From positions 1 through 32,957 of the forward strand of contig CAYFHQ010000033.1 of NCBI GenBank assembly GCA_964342805.1: a stretch of 32,957 nucleotides of DNA, read 5' to 3'. The position numbers were made by a program, and so were the translations under genes. How positions within the stretch are numbered: position 1 is the stretch's first letter; each line of letters starts with the position of its first letter. The notes under the pieces were generated by a model. That model was not told the origin of the DNA, made no database searches, and worked only from the letters and a program-made list of their open reading frames with translations. Positions 21,728 to 30,371 of the stretch are shown here, in pieces. Origin of the DNA: CAYFHQ01 sp964342805. GTDB taxonomy: Bacteria; Bacillota; Clostridia; Peptostreptococcales; Acidaminobacteraceae.

Positions 21728-22474
21728 CTATTTAAGTGTTCGTAAGAGGTCACGGACCTTTTTCTTGGTTTTTTCATCTTGGTCAGGATCAGCCAAAAGT
21801 TTTTGGATCATGTCTGGCCGACGGTCTGCTGTCAGACGAACCGACTCCTCAAAACGCCACTTTTCAATATTGGCATGGTGGCCTGACAAGAGGACGTCTG
21901 GTATGCCTGCTCCATCGATTTCCGGGGGCCGCGTATAATGGGGGTACTCCAACAAACCATTATAGTGACTCTCGTCCTCATAGGAAACCGACTTGCCAAT
22001 AACCCCAGGTAATAGACGGGCTACCGTGTCGATTAACACCATGGCAGGTAACTCTCCACCGGTTAAGACGTAGTCTCCAATGGACACTTCATGGGTCACA
22101 TGCTGGTCAATAAAGCGTTGGTCAATACCCTCATAGTGGCCACAAACCAGGCATATCTCTTCCTCCTGGGACAAGTCCCTAGCCAGGGCTTGTGTCAGGG
22201 GTTGGCCCTTTGGAGTTAGGTAAATGACCGGTGTTCCCGGCTTGTGGTCAGCCCCTGTCTGAAGCGCATCTCGAAGGGGTTGGACCTGCATCACCATGCC
22301 TGCTCCACCCCCATAAGGGGTGTCGTCAACACGATTGTGCTTGTTTGTTGTATAGTCTCGAATTTGAATGGTCTGAAAAGAAATCTTTTCCTCCCGGATT
22401 GCCCGGCCCATAATGCTGGACGTGGCAAAACCATCAAACATTTCTGGAAAGAGGGTGAGGACCTTAAACTTCAT
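21728..22474 (-). CDS. trmD: tRNA (guanine-N1-)-methyltransferase TrmD
   Basis: TrmD methylates G37 in tRNAs reading CNN and other codons, preventing +1 frameshifting. It is a trefoil-knot SPOUT enzyme using S-adenosylmethionine. The 248-residue protein has the family start MKFKVLTLFPEMFDGF, then DDTPYGGGAGMVM, the SAM-binding knot region ICLVCGHYEGIDQR and SIGDYVLTGGELPAMVLID, and EYPHYTRP. Length is typical. Its start overlaps the end of rimM by 11 bases, so the two are translationally coupled. Linkage rimM-trmD-rplS is conserved across bacteria. Only a weak hairpin lies after the stop. Confidence 0.98.
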   Translation of the reverse strand: MKFKVLTLFPEMFDGFATSSIMGRAIREEKISFQTIQIRDYTTNKHNRVDDTPYGGGAGMVMQVQPLRDALQTGADHKPGTPVIYLTPKGQPLTQALARDLSQEEEICLVCGHYEGIDQRFIDQHVTHEVSIGDYVLTGGELPAMVLIDTVARLLPGVIGKSVSYEDESHYNGLLEYPHYTRPPEIDGAGIPDVLLSGHHANIEKWRFEESVRLTADRRPDMIQKLLADPDQDEKTKKKVRDLLRTLK

Positions 22475-22970
22475 CGATCATTCCCTTTATGGTTTGAACA
22501 TGAAGGACTTTAGCCTCATGGTCAAAGGACAGGATAAAGGCCTTGACCGCTGGGATCATGAATTCGTCTCCATTGTCCCGTTTGATAACAAACAGGTCTT
22601 GGGCAGACCCGATCACCACGTCTTTGACTTGGCCCACATGGCCATGTTCCTGATCATGGACGGCATAACCTACCACGTCACTGACGTAGAAGGTGTCCTC
22701 GTCCAGTTCAGGCATATCCTCTTTTAGGACATAAACGTTTTTGTTTTTGAGGCCCTCCACTTCATTGATGTGGTTAAAGCCCTTCAATTTAGCCAGAATG
22801 AGGTTTTTGTGGAAACGCAGGCTGGCAATTTTATGTTTACGATCGTCCCCTTCAATGATCAGGTAGGAGAAATCGTTGAATTCTTCTTTATCGGTTACAT
22901 AGGGAAATATTTTAATGTCGCCACGGAGTCCGTGGGGATTGGTGATTTTTCCAACGAGCATTCGCTCCAT
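22464..22970 (-). CDS. rimM: 16S rRNA processing protein RimM
   Basis: RimM binds ribosomal protein S19 and helps mature the 30S subunit head. The 168-residue product has an N-terminal RimM domain, MLVGKITNPHGLRGDIKIFP, and a C-terminal PRC-barrel domain (VGYAVHDQEHGHVGQVKDVV and DEFMIPAVKAFILSFD). The frame opens at 23012. The ATG at 22970 is preferred because GGAGG lies six bases upstream and the resulting MERMLVGKI matches the family. It overlaps trmD. It stands about 160 bases downstream of khpA beyond a strong hairpin, so a promoter in that gap is expected. Confidence 0.96.
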   Translation of the reverse strand: MERMLVGKITNPHGLRGDIKIFPYVTDKEEFNDFSYLIIEGDDRKHKIASLRFHKNLILAKLKGFNHINEVEGLKNKNVYVLKEDMPELDEDTFYVSDVVGYAVHDQEHGHVGQVKDVVIGSAQDLFVIKRDNGDEFMIPAVKAFILSFDHEAKVLHVQTIKGMIDEV

Positions 22971-23042
22971 GGAGACCTCCTCTGCTTGCTGAATCGATTG
23001 CGTAACATGCATGATTTGAAATAGACTAATGGGTCAGGCTGT

Positions 23043-23071
23043 ATAAAATAAACTTTGACGTGGCAACTCAA
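23043..23071 (-). promoter_or_regulatory. Weak candidate promoter of rimM-trmD
   Basis: On the minus strand TTGAGT (23066-23071) and TTTTAT (23043-23048) are 17 bases apart; an alternative is TTGCCA (23061-23066) with TATACA (23040-23045) at 15 bases. An inverted repeat CGTGG-N8-CCACG (23059-23076) covers the -35 area. Each hexamer matches only four or five consensus bases, so this is tentative. Confidence 0.35.
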
Positions 23072-23100
23072 CCACGGACAGTGAGAACATTTTCTACAGA

Positions 23101-23128
23101 CTGAAAAGGATCGGTTGCCCGATCCTTT
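23101..23128 (-). terminator. Hairpin terminator after khpA
   Basis: On the minus strand AAAGGATCGG (23119-23128), a GCAA tetraloop and CCGATCCTTT (23105-23114) form a perfect 10-bp stem directly after the khpA stop. The U-tract is short (four T, partly in the stem), so termination may be incomplete. It probably separates ylxM-ffh-rpsP-khpA from rimM-trmD. Confidence 0.75.
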
Positions 23129-23131
23129 CAT

Positions 23132-23362
23132 TTACTGAATGATTTCAACAACCACTCGCTTGTTCTCTTTGGTAGCAGCAGCTTTCACTACTGTGCGTAG
23201 AGCTTTTGCAATTCGGCCTTGTTTGCCAATTACTTTGCCCATGTCGTCAGAGGCAACTTTCAACTCGATGATCACAGATTGAGAGCCCTCAACCTCTTTC
23301 ACTTCGACTTGTTCTGGATAGTCAACCAATGCCTGAGCGATTACTTTAACGAGTTCACCCAT
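23132..23362 (-). CDS. khpA: KH-domain RNA-binding protein KhpA (YlqC)
   Basis: KhpA is a small single-KH-domain protein that binds RNA, often together with KhpB/Jag, and in some Firmicutes affects cell elongation. The 76-residue protein has the KH core VIIELKVASDDMGKVIGKQG, with the GKQGRIAK GXXG-type loop, followed by LRTVVKAAATKENKRVVVEI. The ATG at 23362 (MGELVKVIAQALVDYPEQVE) is chosen over a GTG at 23371 that would overlap its own AGGAG site. Its place between rpsP and rimM is strongly conserved in Firmicutes. It is cotranscribed with rpsP, 21 bases upstream. Confidence 0.95.
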   Translation of the reverse strand: MGELVKVIAQALVDYPEQVEVKEVEGSQSVIIELKVASDDMGKVIGKQGRIAKALRTVVKAAATKENKRVVVEIIQ

Positions 23363-23383
23363 TACTATCACTCCTCTGATGAA

Positions 23384-23641
23384 TTACTTACCAAATTTTT
23401 CGTAGATGCCGTTAGCCTTGAACAGATCCTTTACAGTATCTGTAGGCTGTGCACCGTTGCCCAACCATTTCAGTGCCTTTTCCTCGTCAATCTTGACTTC
23501 AGCAGGCTCTGTCATTGGGTTGTACGTACCGATTTCCTCGATGTTACGACCATCACGTGGTGCACGGGAATCCGCTACTACGACTCTATAGAAAGGCTTC
23601 TTTTTAGCACCCATTCTCTTTAGACGAATCTTTACTGCCAT
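23384..23641 (-). CDS. rpsP: 30S ribosomal protein S16
   Basis: S16 is a 30S assembly protein binding the 5' domain of 16S rRNA. The 85-residue product starts MAVKIRLKRMGAKKKPFYRV and continues VVADSRAPRDGRNIEEIGTYNP, all invariant family features. The frame extends to 23650, but the ATG at 23641 has GGAGG eight bases upstream and yields the standard N-terminus. It lies between ffh and khpA. The 60-base gap before it carries a small inverted repeat (TCTTCT/AGAAGA, 23667-23687) with no T-run. Confidence 0.98.
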   Translation of the reverse strand: MAVKIRLKRMGAKKKPFYRVVVADSRAPRDGRNIEEIGTYNPMTEPAEVKIDEEKALKWLGNGAQPTDTVKDLFKANGIYEKFGK

Positions 23642-23701
23642 GTGTTTCACCTCCTCTTTTACTTAGTCTTCTATCATAATCAGAAGATTACCATTACTCA
23701 T

Positions 23702-25051
23702 TTAGAAAAACGGGAGACCAAAGCCCTTACCACCGCCACGCTTCATTTTCTTCTCCATACCGGAGAACTGTTTCATCATTTTCCGCGTGTTTTCAAATTG
23801 CTTAATCAAACGATTGACATCTTGAACAGTGGTTCCGCTGCCTGCGGCAACGCGCTTCTTTCGGCTGGCATTAAGCAAGCCAATGTCTTGTCTTTCCTTG
23901 CGGGTCATGGACTGGATAATGGCCTCAATCTTGGACATTTCCTTGTCGTCAACCTGTACATTCTTCATGGCCTTGTTGTTCATACCCGGCATCATGGCAA
24001 GAATGTCGCTGAGGGGACCCATGTTTTTCATTTGCTGGAGTTGGTCAAGGAAGTCGTCCAGGTCAAATTCGGCCTTTCGGATTTTCTTTTCCAAACTTCG
24101 CATTTTATCTTCGTCAAAGCTCTCTTGTGCTTTTTCGATCAGCGTCAGTACATCGCCCATCCCAAGGATACGGGAGGCCATCCGGTCCGGATGGAATTCT
24201 TCGATGTCCGTCAGCTTCTCACCCACACAAGCAAACTTGATCGGCTTTCCTGTTACCGAGCGTACCGACAGGGCCGCACCACCACGGGTGTCGCCGTCTA
24301 GCTTGGTAAGGATAACCCCGTCTACTCCCAGTTTGCCATTAAAGGTTTCAGCAACATTTACGGCATCCTGGCCAGTCATGGAGTCGATCACAAGCAAGAT
24401 TTCCTGGGGCTTAACTGCTCCCTTAACCCGCTCTAGTTCATCCATCAGGGCTTCATCAATATGAAGACGACCTGCAGTATCGAGAATAACAACATCGTTG
24501 CTGTACTTACGAGCATGCTCGATGGCAGCCTTAGCGATATTCTCTGGGTCAACCTTGTCTCCCATGGTAAACACAGGTAGGTCCAGTTGTTCCCCAACAA
24601 CTTGTAGCTGCTTGATCGCGGCTGGTCGGTAAATATCACAGGCTGCAAGCAGTGGACGCTTGCCTTGCTTCTTTAGAAGTTGGCCCAGTTTACCAGTCGT
24701 TGTTGTCTTACCAGCACCCTGTAGGCCGACCATCATAATGACTGTTGGCGGACTTGAGGAGAAGGTCAGCTTGGCTTGCGTCTCTCCCATGAGGGCTGTC
24801 AGTTCTTCATTTACAATTTTAATCACCATCTGTGCTGGCGTCAGGCTGGTCATGACTTCTTCGCCGACTGCCCGCTCCGACACCTTCTTGGTGAACTGCT
24901 TTACAATTTTAAAGTTAACGTCAGCTTCAAGTAGGGCTAATTTGACTTCACGCATTGCTGCCTTAACGTCTTTTTCATTTAGCTTGCCCTTGCCTTTCAG
25001 GCCATTAAGGGTACTTTGAAGCTTTTCCGCCAAACCGTCGAATAATGCCAA
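23702..25051 (-). CDS. ffh: Signal recognition particle protein Ffh (SRP54)
   Basis: Ffh is the GTPase of the signal recognition particle; it binds signal sequences and 4.5S/6S RNA and targets ribosomes to FtsY. The 449-residue protein has an N domain (residues 1-90), a G domain with GLQGAGKTTTTGKL (G1), DTAGRLHIDEALMDEL (G3) and TKLDGDTRGGAALS (G4). The Met-rich M domain (about 300-449) contains DFLDQLQQMKNMGPL and SRKKRVAAGSGTTVQDVNRL, the RNA-binding motif. A glycine-rich GGGKGFGLPFF tail ends the protein. It follows ylxM by 38 bases. Confidence 0.98.
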   Translation of the reverse strand: MALFDGLAEKLQSTLNGLKGKGKLNEKDVKAAMREVKLALLEADVNFKIVKQFTKKVSERAVGEEVMTSLTPAQMVIKIVNEELTALMGETQAKLTFSSSPPTVIMMVGLQGAGKTTTTGKLGQLLKKQGKRPLLAACDIYRPAAIKQLQVVGEQLDLPVFTMGDKVDPENIAKAAIEHARKYSNDVVILDTAGRLHIDEALMDELERVKGAVKPQEILLVIDSMTGQDAVNVAETFNGKLGVDGVILTKLDGDTRGGAALSVRSVTGKPIKFACVGEKLTDIEEFHPDRMASRILGMGDVLTLIEKAQESFDEDKMRSLEKKIRKAEFDLDDFLDQLQQMKNMGPLSDILAMMPGMNNKAMKNVQVDDKEMSKIEAIIQSMTRKERQDIGLLNASRKKRVAAGSGTTVQDVNRLIKQFENTRKMMKQFSGMEKKMKRGGGKGFGLPFF

Positions 25052-25089
25052 GGAAATTCCTCCATTCCAATCGGTTGACTCGATAAATC

Positions 25090-25452
25090 CTATTCAATCA
25101 CCTGTTTTGCCAGCTGGCGAAGCTTTTTCACTTCTTCAATGGACAAGGTTCCATTGTTGGCTGTCAACTCAGACTCGATATAGTCAATTTCAGCAATCAA
25201 TGCCTTTGCCTTTTGCTCCGTTGACCGGAAGCGTTCCAGCAAACCCAATTTGCTTTCATAGCCTTCCAGGAGCTTTTCACTACGACGAATGGTGTCGTAG
25301 ACAGCTTGACGGCTGATCCCTTGATTCTCTGAGATCTCCCCCAGGGACAGGTCCTCATTACAATAGACTTCCAAGATGTCACGTTGCTTGTCTGTCAGCA
25401 ACTGACCATAGAATGCAAACAAGTTTCCCAATCTGAGTTTTTTCTCGATCAA
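25090..25452 (-). CDS. ylxM: YlxM-family SRP-associated DNA-binding-like protein (TTG start)
   Basis: YlxM (UPF0122) is a sigma-70 region 4-like helix-turn-helix protein always found next to ffh in Firmicutes. In Streptococcus it binds SRP components and modulates their GTPase activity. The 120-residue protein contains LTDKQRDILEVYCNEDLSLG and EISENQGISRQAVYDTIRRS, the helix-turn-helix. A charged helical tail follows. The start is the TTG at 25452 with AGGTGG seven bases upstream; no ATG in this frame fits. A strong promoter lies about 60 bases upstream, and a 7-bp inverted repeat lies at the predicted transcription start. Confidence 0.94.
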   Translation of the reverse strand: MIEKKLRLGNLFAFYGQLLTDKQRDILEVYCNEDLSLGEISENQGISRQAVYDTIRRSEKLLEGYESKLGLLERFRSTEQKAKALIAEIDYIESELTANNGTLSIEEVKKLRQLAKQVIE

Positions 25453-25486
25453 AGGTACACCACCTACCTGTCAAGGCATTTTACTT

Positions 25487-25508
25487 TGTAAAGGTTATCT
25501 GCTTTACA
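25487..25508 (-). promoter_or_regulatory. Inverted repeat at the ylxM-ffh transcription start
   Basis: TGTAAAG, eight bases and CTTTACA form a perfect 7-bp inverted repeat. It begins about seven bases beyond the -10 element, i.e. at the predicted +1 of ylxM-ffh. It could be an operator for a dimeric DNA-binding protein or a 5' mRNA hairpin. The match is directly visible; the function is unknown. Confidence 0.4.
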
Positions 25509-25514
25509 GACTGT

Positions 25515-25543
25515 ATCATACAATAGGATTCCATCCGTGTCAA
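25515..25543 (-). promoter_or_regulatory. Sigma-A promoter of ylxM-ffh-rpsP-khpA
   Basis: On the minus strand a perfect TTGACA (25538-25543) is followed after 17 bases by TATGAT (25515-25520). The -35 starts eight bases after the ftsY stop. No terminator hairpin separates ftsY from it, so readthrough from ftsY is possible. Confidence 0.9.
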
Positions 25544-25550
25544 GGGATTT

Positions 25551-26774
25551 TTACACATCCATTAGGGCTTTTACAAATGCCTTAGGGTCAAATGGCTGAA
25601 GGTCGTTAATACCTTCCCCAACACCGATCATTTTTACCGGGATACCCAGTTCTTCTTTTACGGCTAGAATGGCCCCACCTTTAGCGGTTCCGTCCAGCTT
25701 GGTCAGTACAATCCCCGTGATCCCAGCTGCCTCGCTGAAGAGTTTGGCCTGCTGGATAGCATTCTGACCTGTGGTAGCGTCCAAGACCAAAAGCACTTCC
25801 TTTGTAGCCTCTGGGTACTCTCGCTCGATAACACGATGGATTTTTTCCAGTTCGTTCATCAAGTTCTTCTTATTATGAAGACGGCCAGCCGTGTCACAGA
25901 TCAGAACCTCTGCTTTACGAGACTTTGCCGCCTGGATGGCGTCAAAGATTACCGCAGCTGGATCTGCCCCTTCTTGGTGGGCGATAACGTTGACATTGGC
26001 CCGGTCTCCCCATACCTTTAATTGGTCGATAGCCGCTGCACGGAAGGTGTCCGCTGCCGCCAAAAGGACATTTTTACCGCTGGTCTTGAGGTAGTTGGAA
26101 ATCTTACCAATGGAGGTCGTTTTACCCGCTCCATTGACACCAATTACCAAGACCACTGCCGGTGCAGGTTCAATGTTGAGATCATGGTTCTGGTCAAGGA
26201 TCAAAAGGTCTTCCATTACGTCATGCAGAACACCCTTTACCTGGGAAGCGTCGTTGATCTTTCTTGCTTTTAGCTCTTCTCGAAGGTTGTCAATCAACTT
26301 CATGGTAGTTGTCATACCCACATCGGCCATAATCAGAATTTCTTCCAGTTCCTCAAAGAGGTCGTCGTCGATCTCACCATAGTTGTTGAGGAGGTCGTCA
26401 ATGGCGTCCGTAATGGTATGGCGGGTCTTGTTCAGGCCATCCATCAAACGTCCAAAGAAACCCTTCTTTACAGGTTCTTCAGCAAGTGCTTCCTGGGGTT
26501 CTTCCTGAACAGGCTCTTCCACAGGGTCAGCATCCTCCGTCTCAACAGAAAGTGCTGGGTCATCCGTCGAGGCTAGTGGGTCAAAAGACGTGTCTACTTG
26601 TGGCGCGTCCACAGCTTCAAAGCGCTCATTGGTCTCTTCTGCTAGAGAAGCCTCTTCATGGGTTTCTTCTTGACCTTCTTCAAGTACTTCTTCTTGCACC
26701 TGTCCTTCTTGTAGGTCTTCCTGCTTCTTTTCTTCATCGGATTTCTTGCCAAATCCAAACAATTTTTTAAACAT
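25551..26774 (-). CDS. ftsY: Signal recognition particle receptor FtsY
   Basis: FtsY is the membrane-associated SRP receptor GTPase that accepts the Ffh-ribosome complex. The 407-residue protein has an acidic Glu-rich A region of about 100 residues (EEEKKQEDLQEGQVQEEVLE type), then the N domain (about 105-190). The G domain contains GVNGAGKTTSIGKI, AADTFRAAAIDQL, DTAGRLHNKKNLMNEL and TKLDGTAKGGAIL. The N-terminal motif MFKKLFGFGKKS resembles the amphipathic lipid-binding segment. GGAGGAC precedes the ATG. It lies 8 bases downstream of smc, the conserved smc-ftsY pair. The long acidic region is common in Firmicutes. Confidence 0.97.
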   Translation of the reverse strand: MFKKLFGFGKKSDEEKKQEDLQEGQVQEEVLEEGQEETHEEASLAEETNERFEAVDAPQVDTSFDPLASTDDPALSVETEDADPVEEPVQEEPQEALAEEPVKKGFFGRLMDGLNKTRHTITDAIDDLLNNYGEIDDDLFEELEEILIMADVGMTTTMKLIDNLREELKARKINDASQVKGVLHDVMEDLLILDQNHDLNIEPAPAVVLVIGVNGAGKTTSIGKISNYLKTSGKNVLLAAADTFRAAAIDQLKVWGDRANVNVIAHQEGADPAAVIFDAIQAAKSRKAEVLICDTAGRLHNKKNLMNELEKIHRVIEREYPEATKEVLLVLDATTGQNAIQQAKLFSEAAGITGIVLTKLDGTAKGGAILAVKEELGIPVKMIGVGEGINDLQPFDPKAFVKALMDV

Positions 26775-26782
26775 GTGTCCTC

Positions 26783-29700
26783 CTAGACTGCTTCTGGTGC
26801 AATGTCTTCCAGCTGAACGGAAACGACTTTGGATACCCCATACTCCTGCATGGTTACCCCAAAGAGAGTGTCCGCAATTTCCATGGTTCCCTTCCTGTGG
26901 GTGATGATGACAAACTGAGAACTCCTTGTGAAGTCCTTCAGGAACTCGGCAAAACGGAAAACGTTGACGTCATCCAGGGCTGCCTCAATCTCATCGAGTA
27001 TACAGAAGGGTGCTGGTTTGGTCCTAAAAATAGCAAACATGAGTGCAATAGCAGTCATGGCCCGCTCTCCCCCGGAAAGAAGGTTCAAACTTTGCAGTTT
27101 CTTCCCAGGCGGTTGGGCGACAATTTCGATATCACTTTCCAGCAGGTTCTCTGGGTCCACAAGGATCAGGTCTGACTGGCCCCCATGGAAGAGTTGCTGG
27201 AAAATATCCTTAAAATGTACCTTTACCTGATCAAACTTTTCTTTGAACTGGCTCTTCATTTGCTTTTCGAGGTCACGGATGACCTTGTCCAGAATTTTTC
27301 TAGACTTGACCAGATCATCTTTTTGTTCCGTTAAGAAACCATGACGCTCTTTCACCTCAGCGTACTCTTCAATGGCATGCATGTTGACCTCGCCAATGGC
27401 CCTTAGTTTTTTACGCAGGGAAACCACTTCTTTCTTGGCCTCTCCTTCTTCAACTTCCAGGCGCATTTCCTTGGCTTCCATCATGCCAATTTCGTACTTT
27501 TCCCATAAACTTTGAATATGGCCGTCCCGTTCAACTTCCAACTTGGCAACCATGACTTCATGCTTGTGGGCCTTGTCCCGCAGGGCTTCTGACTCCCCAT
27601 GGGCCGTCTCTAACTGCAGACGTTCGTCCACCAAGACCGTTTGGATAGCGGCAATCGCCCCTTCCACTTCCTTGCGTTTTTCGTCCATGAGAGAGAGGTT
27701 TTGTGCTTCTTTTTCCAGACGTGCCTCCAGAACAACAATGCCTTCTGAAGTTTCATCCTTCTCAGACACAAGGGCTTGCTTCTCCGCTTCCTTACGTCCC
27801 ATGTGACCTGCAATGGTCCTGATCTCACCGATCACCCGGTTGACGTCTGAAGATGCGTGCTCTAGCTTCTCTTTTTGAGCCGCAAAGCCAATACGTATGC
27901 CTGTGATGTCGTCCATCATGGTCTTGGCTTGGTCTTGCTTAGAAGCAATATCTGAGGACTGTGATGTCATGTCCTTTTGAATGGCTTCCTTTTCGGCGTC
28001 AATCTCAATGAGACGGCGTCGTTTGTCGCTGATTTGGTCCAGGGCTTGTTGCTCCTCCTGGGCCATCATCGTATACTCACGGACATAGCGGTTTTTTTCC
28101 ACCTCCGCCCGTTGTAAGCTGTGCTGAATGGTCTCTTGGTCACCCTCCAGTCGAACCAACTGCATGCGGAGGCCATCACTGTCCTCTTTCAATTGGTCAA
28201 CCCGAAGGGCAAAGGAGTTGAGTCGCTCTTTAACCCCTTGATATTGGTCCATGGTCTGGCGACCGGTGGTTTCAGTTTCAGTAATATCTTTTGTCAGGTC
28301 GTCAATTCGCTTTTTCCTGCCCAATAGGTTGGAAACCTTGGACTTGAAGGAACCACCCGAAATAGCCCCACCTGGTTGCAGGATTTCACCATCCAGGGTG
28401 ACAATTCTGTGTTTAAAGCCCTTGGTCTTTAGCAGCTTCACAGCAATGCTGTAGTTTTCAACAAAGACCGTACGTCCCAGCATGTACTCCATCAAGGTGG
28501 CATACTTGGGCGCATAGGACAGGATCTCACACCCTCTCCCGATGACTCCCTCCATATTGGAAATGGCAGGACTCAACCTGTTGTCATAGGTCTTTAGGTT
28601 GGACAAGGGCAAAAAGGTCACCCGGCCCATTCGATTCTTCTTCAAATGATCAATCAGCCGCTTGGCGTCTTGCTCATTCTCTGTAACAATATTCTGCAGC
28701 TGTCGACCTAGGCTGACTTCAACTGCTGTAATGAAACGCTCAGGTATGGAAACCAAGCTGGCCACAACCCCATGAACCCCCTGGTTCAAGCTAGGGTTTT
28801 GACTACAGGCCTTAAGGATTCCTCGGACACTATAATCATAACCTTCAAAGCTCTTTTCCATTTCCTCAAGAAGTTTCTTCTCATGGCGCTGCTTGGTTAG
28901 TTGTTGTCTCAGTTGGTCCAATCGTTCTTCTAGGACCTTGGCTTCCTTTTGGTCTTCCTCTTGCTTGCCATAGGCCTTAGTGAGGTCCGCCTTTACCTGG
29001 TCATAGTTGGCTTGCAGACTAGCCCTTTTGGATTCCAGGGCTTGAAGCTCCACCTGGCAGGTAACAAGGCGGTTTTCAGACTCTGTTTTCTGGACCAAAA
29101 TCTGTTCAGTTTGGGCCTTCAATCGTTCAATCATGGACTCCCGGGACTGGATTTCGATTTTTTCCCGTTCACCCGCATTGAGGAGTTCAATAATGCGACT
29201 TCTCATGGACTCTGTGTTGCTTTCTTGCTCCGCCAGGGTCAACATGAGTTGGTCATAGGCCTGCCGCTTCCCTTCCAGTGCGATCTCCACATCGGTCAAG
29301 GCATTACGGAGGACTTCACGTTCTTGGTCTAAGCGGTCACGCTCAGTCTCCTTCATGATTTTGCTGCTTTTTAAGTCTTCCAGCTCCTGTGATAATCGGA
29401 GCATGTTGCTTTCCATATTTCTATGTTTTTCAAGAGCCGCTTCCATTTGTGCTTCCACATGGCCCTTGGCTTCTGTTTTTTCAATGAGGTCCCGCTCAAT
29501 TTCTTTTACGGCAAACTCTTTGGCTTTTAGGGTTTCTTCCTTGCCCCCAATGGTCCGGGTCAGGTCCCGAATACGTCCATGAACCTGGTCTCTGCTGGTC
29601 TGAATTTCCTGTTCAGCCTGCTGGGCCTTGGCCCGCTTGGCGTCAATCAGCTCAATGTCCCTAACAAATAGGTGGACTTCCAAGCTTCTCAGGTGCTCAG

Positions 29701-30355
29701 AGTGCTCCTTGAAGGCCAGGGCTTTCTCGCTCTCAATACGCAGGGGTTCAATCCGTCCATCCAGTTCCTGTAGAATGTCCTCCACACGGAGTAGGTTACT
29801 ATTGGTAGAAGCCAGCTTGCGCTCTGCCTCACGTTTTCGACTCTTGTACTTGACAATCCCTGCGGCTTCCTCGAAAATCTGACGGCGTTCCTCAGCCTTA
29901 TTACTTAGGACACGGTCAATCCGTCCCTGGCCAATAATGGAATAGCCATCGGTACCAATACCGGTGTCCATAAAGAGTTCTTTCACATCTTTTAGACGGC
30001 ATGAGGCACCATTCAAGAGGTACTCGCTATCGCCAGACCGGTAAACCCGCCGGGTAACAGAAACCTCATTATAATCCAGTGGGAAGAACTGTTCCTGGTT
30101 ATCAAAGGTTAAGGTCACCTCCGCCATGCCCAGCTGCTTCCGGTGCTTGGTCCCATTAAAAATGACGTCAGCCATGCTGTTTCCCCGGAGGGTCTTTACT
30201 TTCTGCTCCCCCAGGACCCAGCGAACTGCGTCAGTAATATTACTCTTTCCACTACCATTAGGCCCTACCACACAGGTAACGCCATTCTCGTAAATAATCT
30301 CAGTTTTATCTGCAAAGGACTTAAAGCCCTTCATTTCTAGTTTCTTTAAATACAA
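26783..30355 (-). CDS. smc: Chromosome segregation protein SMC
   Basis: SMC is the ABC-type ATPase of the bacterial condensin Smc-ScpAB, which organises and segregates the chromosome. The 1190-residue protein has the N-terminal head with Walker A GPNGSGKSNITDAVRWVLGE and the Q-loop. Two long coiled coils flank a hinge (about residues 510-670, QGVHGVVASLVSIPERF and SGGSFKSK). The C-terminal head carries the signature LNLLSGGERAMTAIAL and Walker B PAPFCILDEIEAALDD. Length is standard (about 1180-1190). The ATG at 30355 gives MYLKKLEMKGFKSFADKT, the canonical start. It is part of the rnc-radical SAM-smc-ftsY unit. Confidence 0.98.
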   Translation of the reverse strand: MYLKKLEMKGFKSFADKTEIIYENGVTCVVGPNGSGKSNITDAVRWVLGEQKVKTLRGNSMADVIFNGTKHRKQLGMAEVTLTFDNQEQFFPLDYNEVSVTRRVYRSGDSEYLLNGASCRLKDVKELFMDTGIGTDGYSIIGQGRIDRVLSNKAEERRQIFEEAAGIVKYKSRKREAERKLASTNSNLLRVEDILQELDGRIEPLRIESEKALAFKEHSEHLRSLEVHLFVRDIELIDAKRAKAQQAEQEIQTSRDQVHGRIRDLTRTIGGKEETLKAKEFAVKEIERDLIEKTEAKGHVEAQMEAALEKHRNMESNMLRLSQELEDLKSSKIMKETERDRLDQEREVLRNALTDVEIALEGKRQAYDQLMLTLAEQESNTESMRSRIIELLNAGEREKIEIQSRESMIERLKAQTEQILVQKTESENRLVTCQVELQALESKRASLQANYDQVKADLTKAYGKQEEDQKEAKVLEERLDQLRQQLTKQRHEKKLLEEMEKSFEGYDYSVRGILKACSQNPSLNQGVHGVVASLVSIPERFITAVEVSLGRQLQNIVTENEQDAKRLIDHLKKNRMGRVTFLPLSNLKTYDNRLSPAISNMEGVIGRGCEILSYAPKYATLMEYMLGRTVFVENYSIAVKLLKTKGFKHRIVTLDGEILQPGGAISGGSFKSKVSNLLGRKKRIDDLTKDITETETTGRQTMDQYQGVKERLNSFALRVDQLKEDSDGLRMQLVRLEGDQETIQHSLQRAEVEKNRYVREYTMMAQEEQQALDQISDKRRRLIEIDAEKEAIQKDMTSQSSDIASKQDQAKTMMDDITGIRIGFAAQKEKLEHASSDVNRVIGEIRTIAGHMGRKEAEKQALVSEKDETSEGIVVLEARLEKEAQNLSLMDEKRKEVEGAIAAIQTVLVDERLQLETAHGESEALRDKAHKHEVMVAKLEVERDGHIQSLWEKYEIGMMEAKEMRLEVEEGEAKKEVVSLRKKLRAIGEVNMHAIEEYAEVKERHGFLTEQKDDLVKSRKILDKVIRDLEKQMKSQFKEKFDQVKVHFKDIFQQLFHGGQSDLILVDPENLLESDIEIVAQPPGKKLQSLNLLSGGERAMTAIALMFAIFRTKPAPFCILDEIEAALDDVNVFRFAEFLKDFTRSSQFVIITHRKGTMEIADTLFGVTMQEYGVSKVVSVQLEDIAPEAV

Positions 30356-30371
30356 GGGTACACCTCATTTG

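Noticed and set aside
23667..23687. Small inverted repeat TCTTCT/AGAAGA between rpsP and ffh
   Set aside because: Six pairs, nine-base loop and no T-run or promoter nearby; common by chance, so not called as a regulatory site.
23642..24464. Long plus-strand open frames (219 and 211 codons) opposite ffh
   Set aside because: They lie entirely antisense to the strongly conserved ffh gene, have no good ribosome binding site, and their translations are low-complexity strings rich in L, S and R typical of shadow frames.
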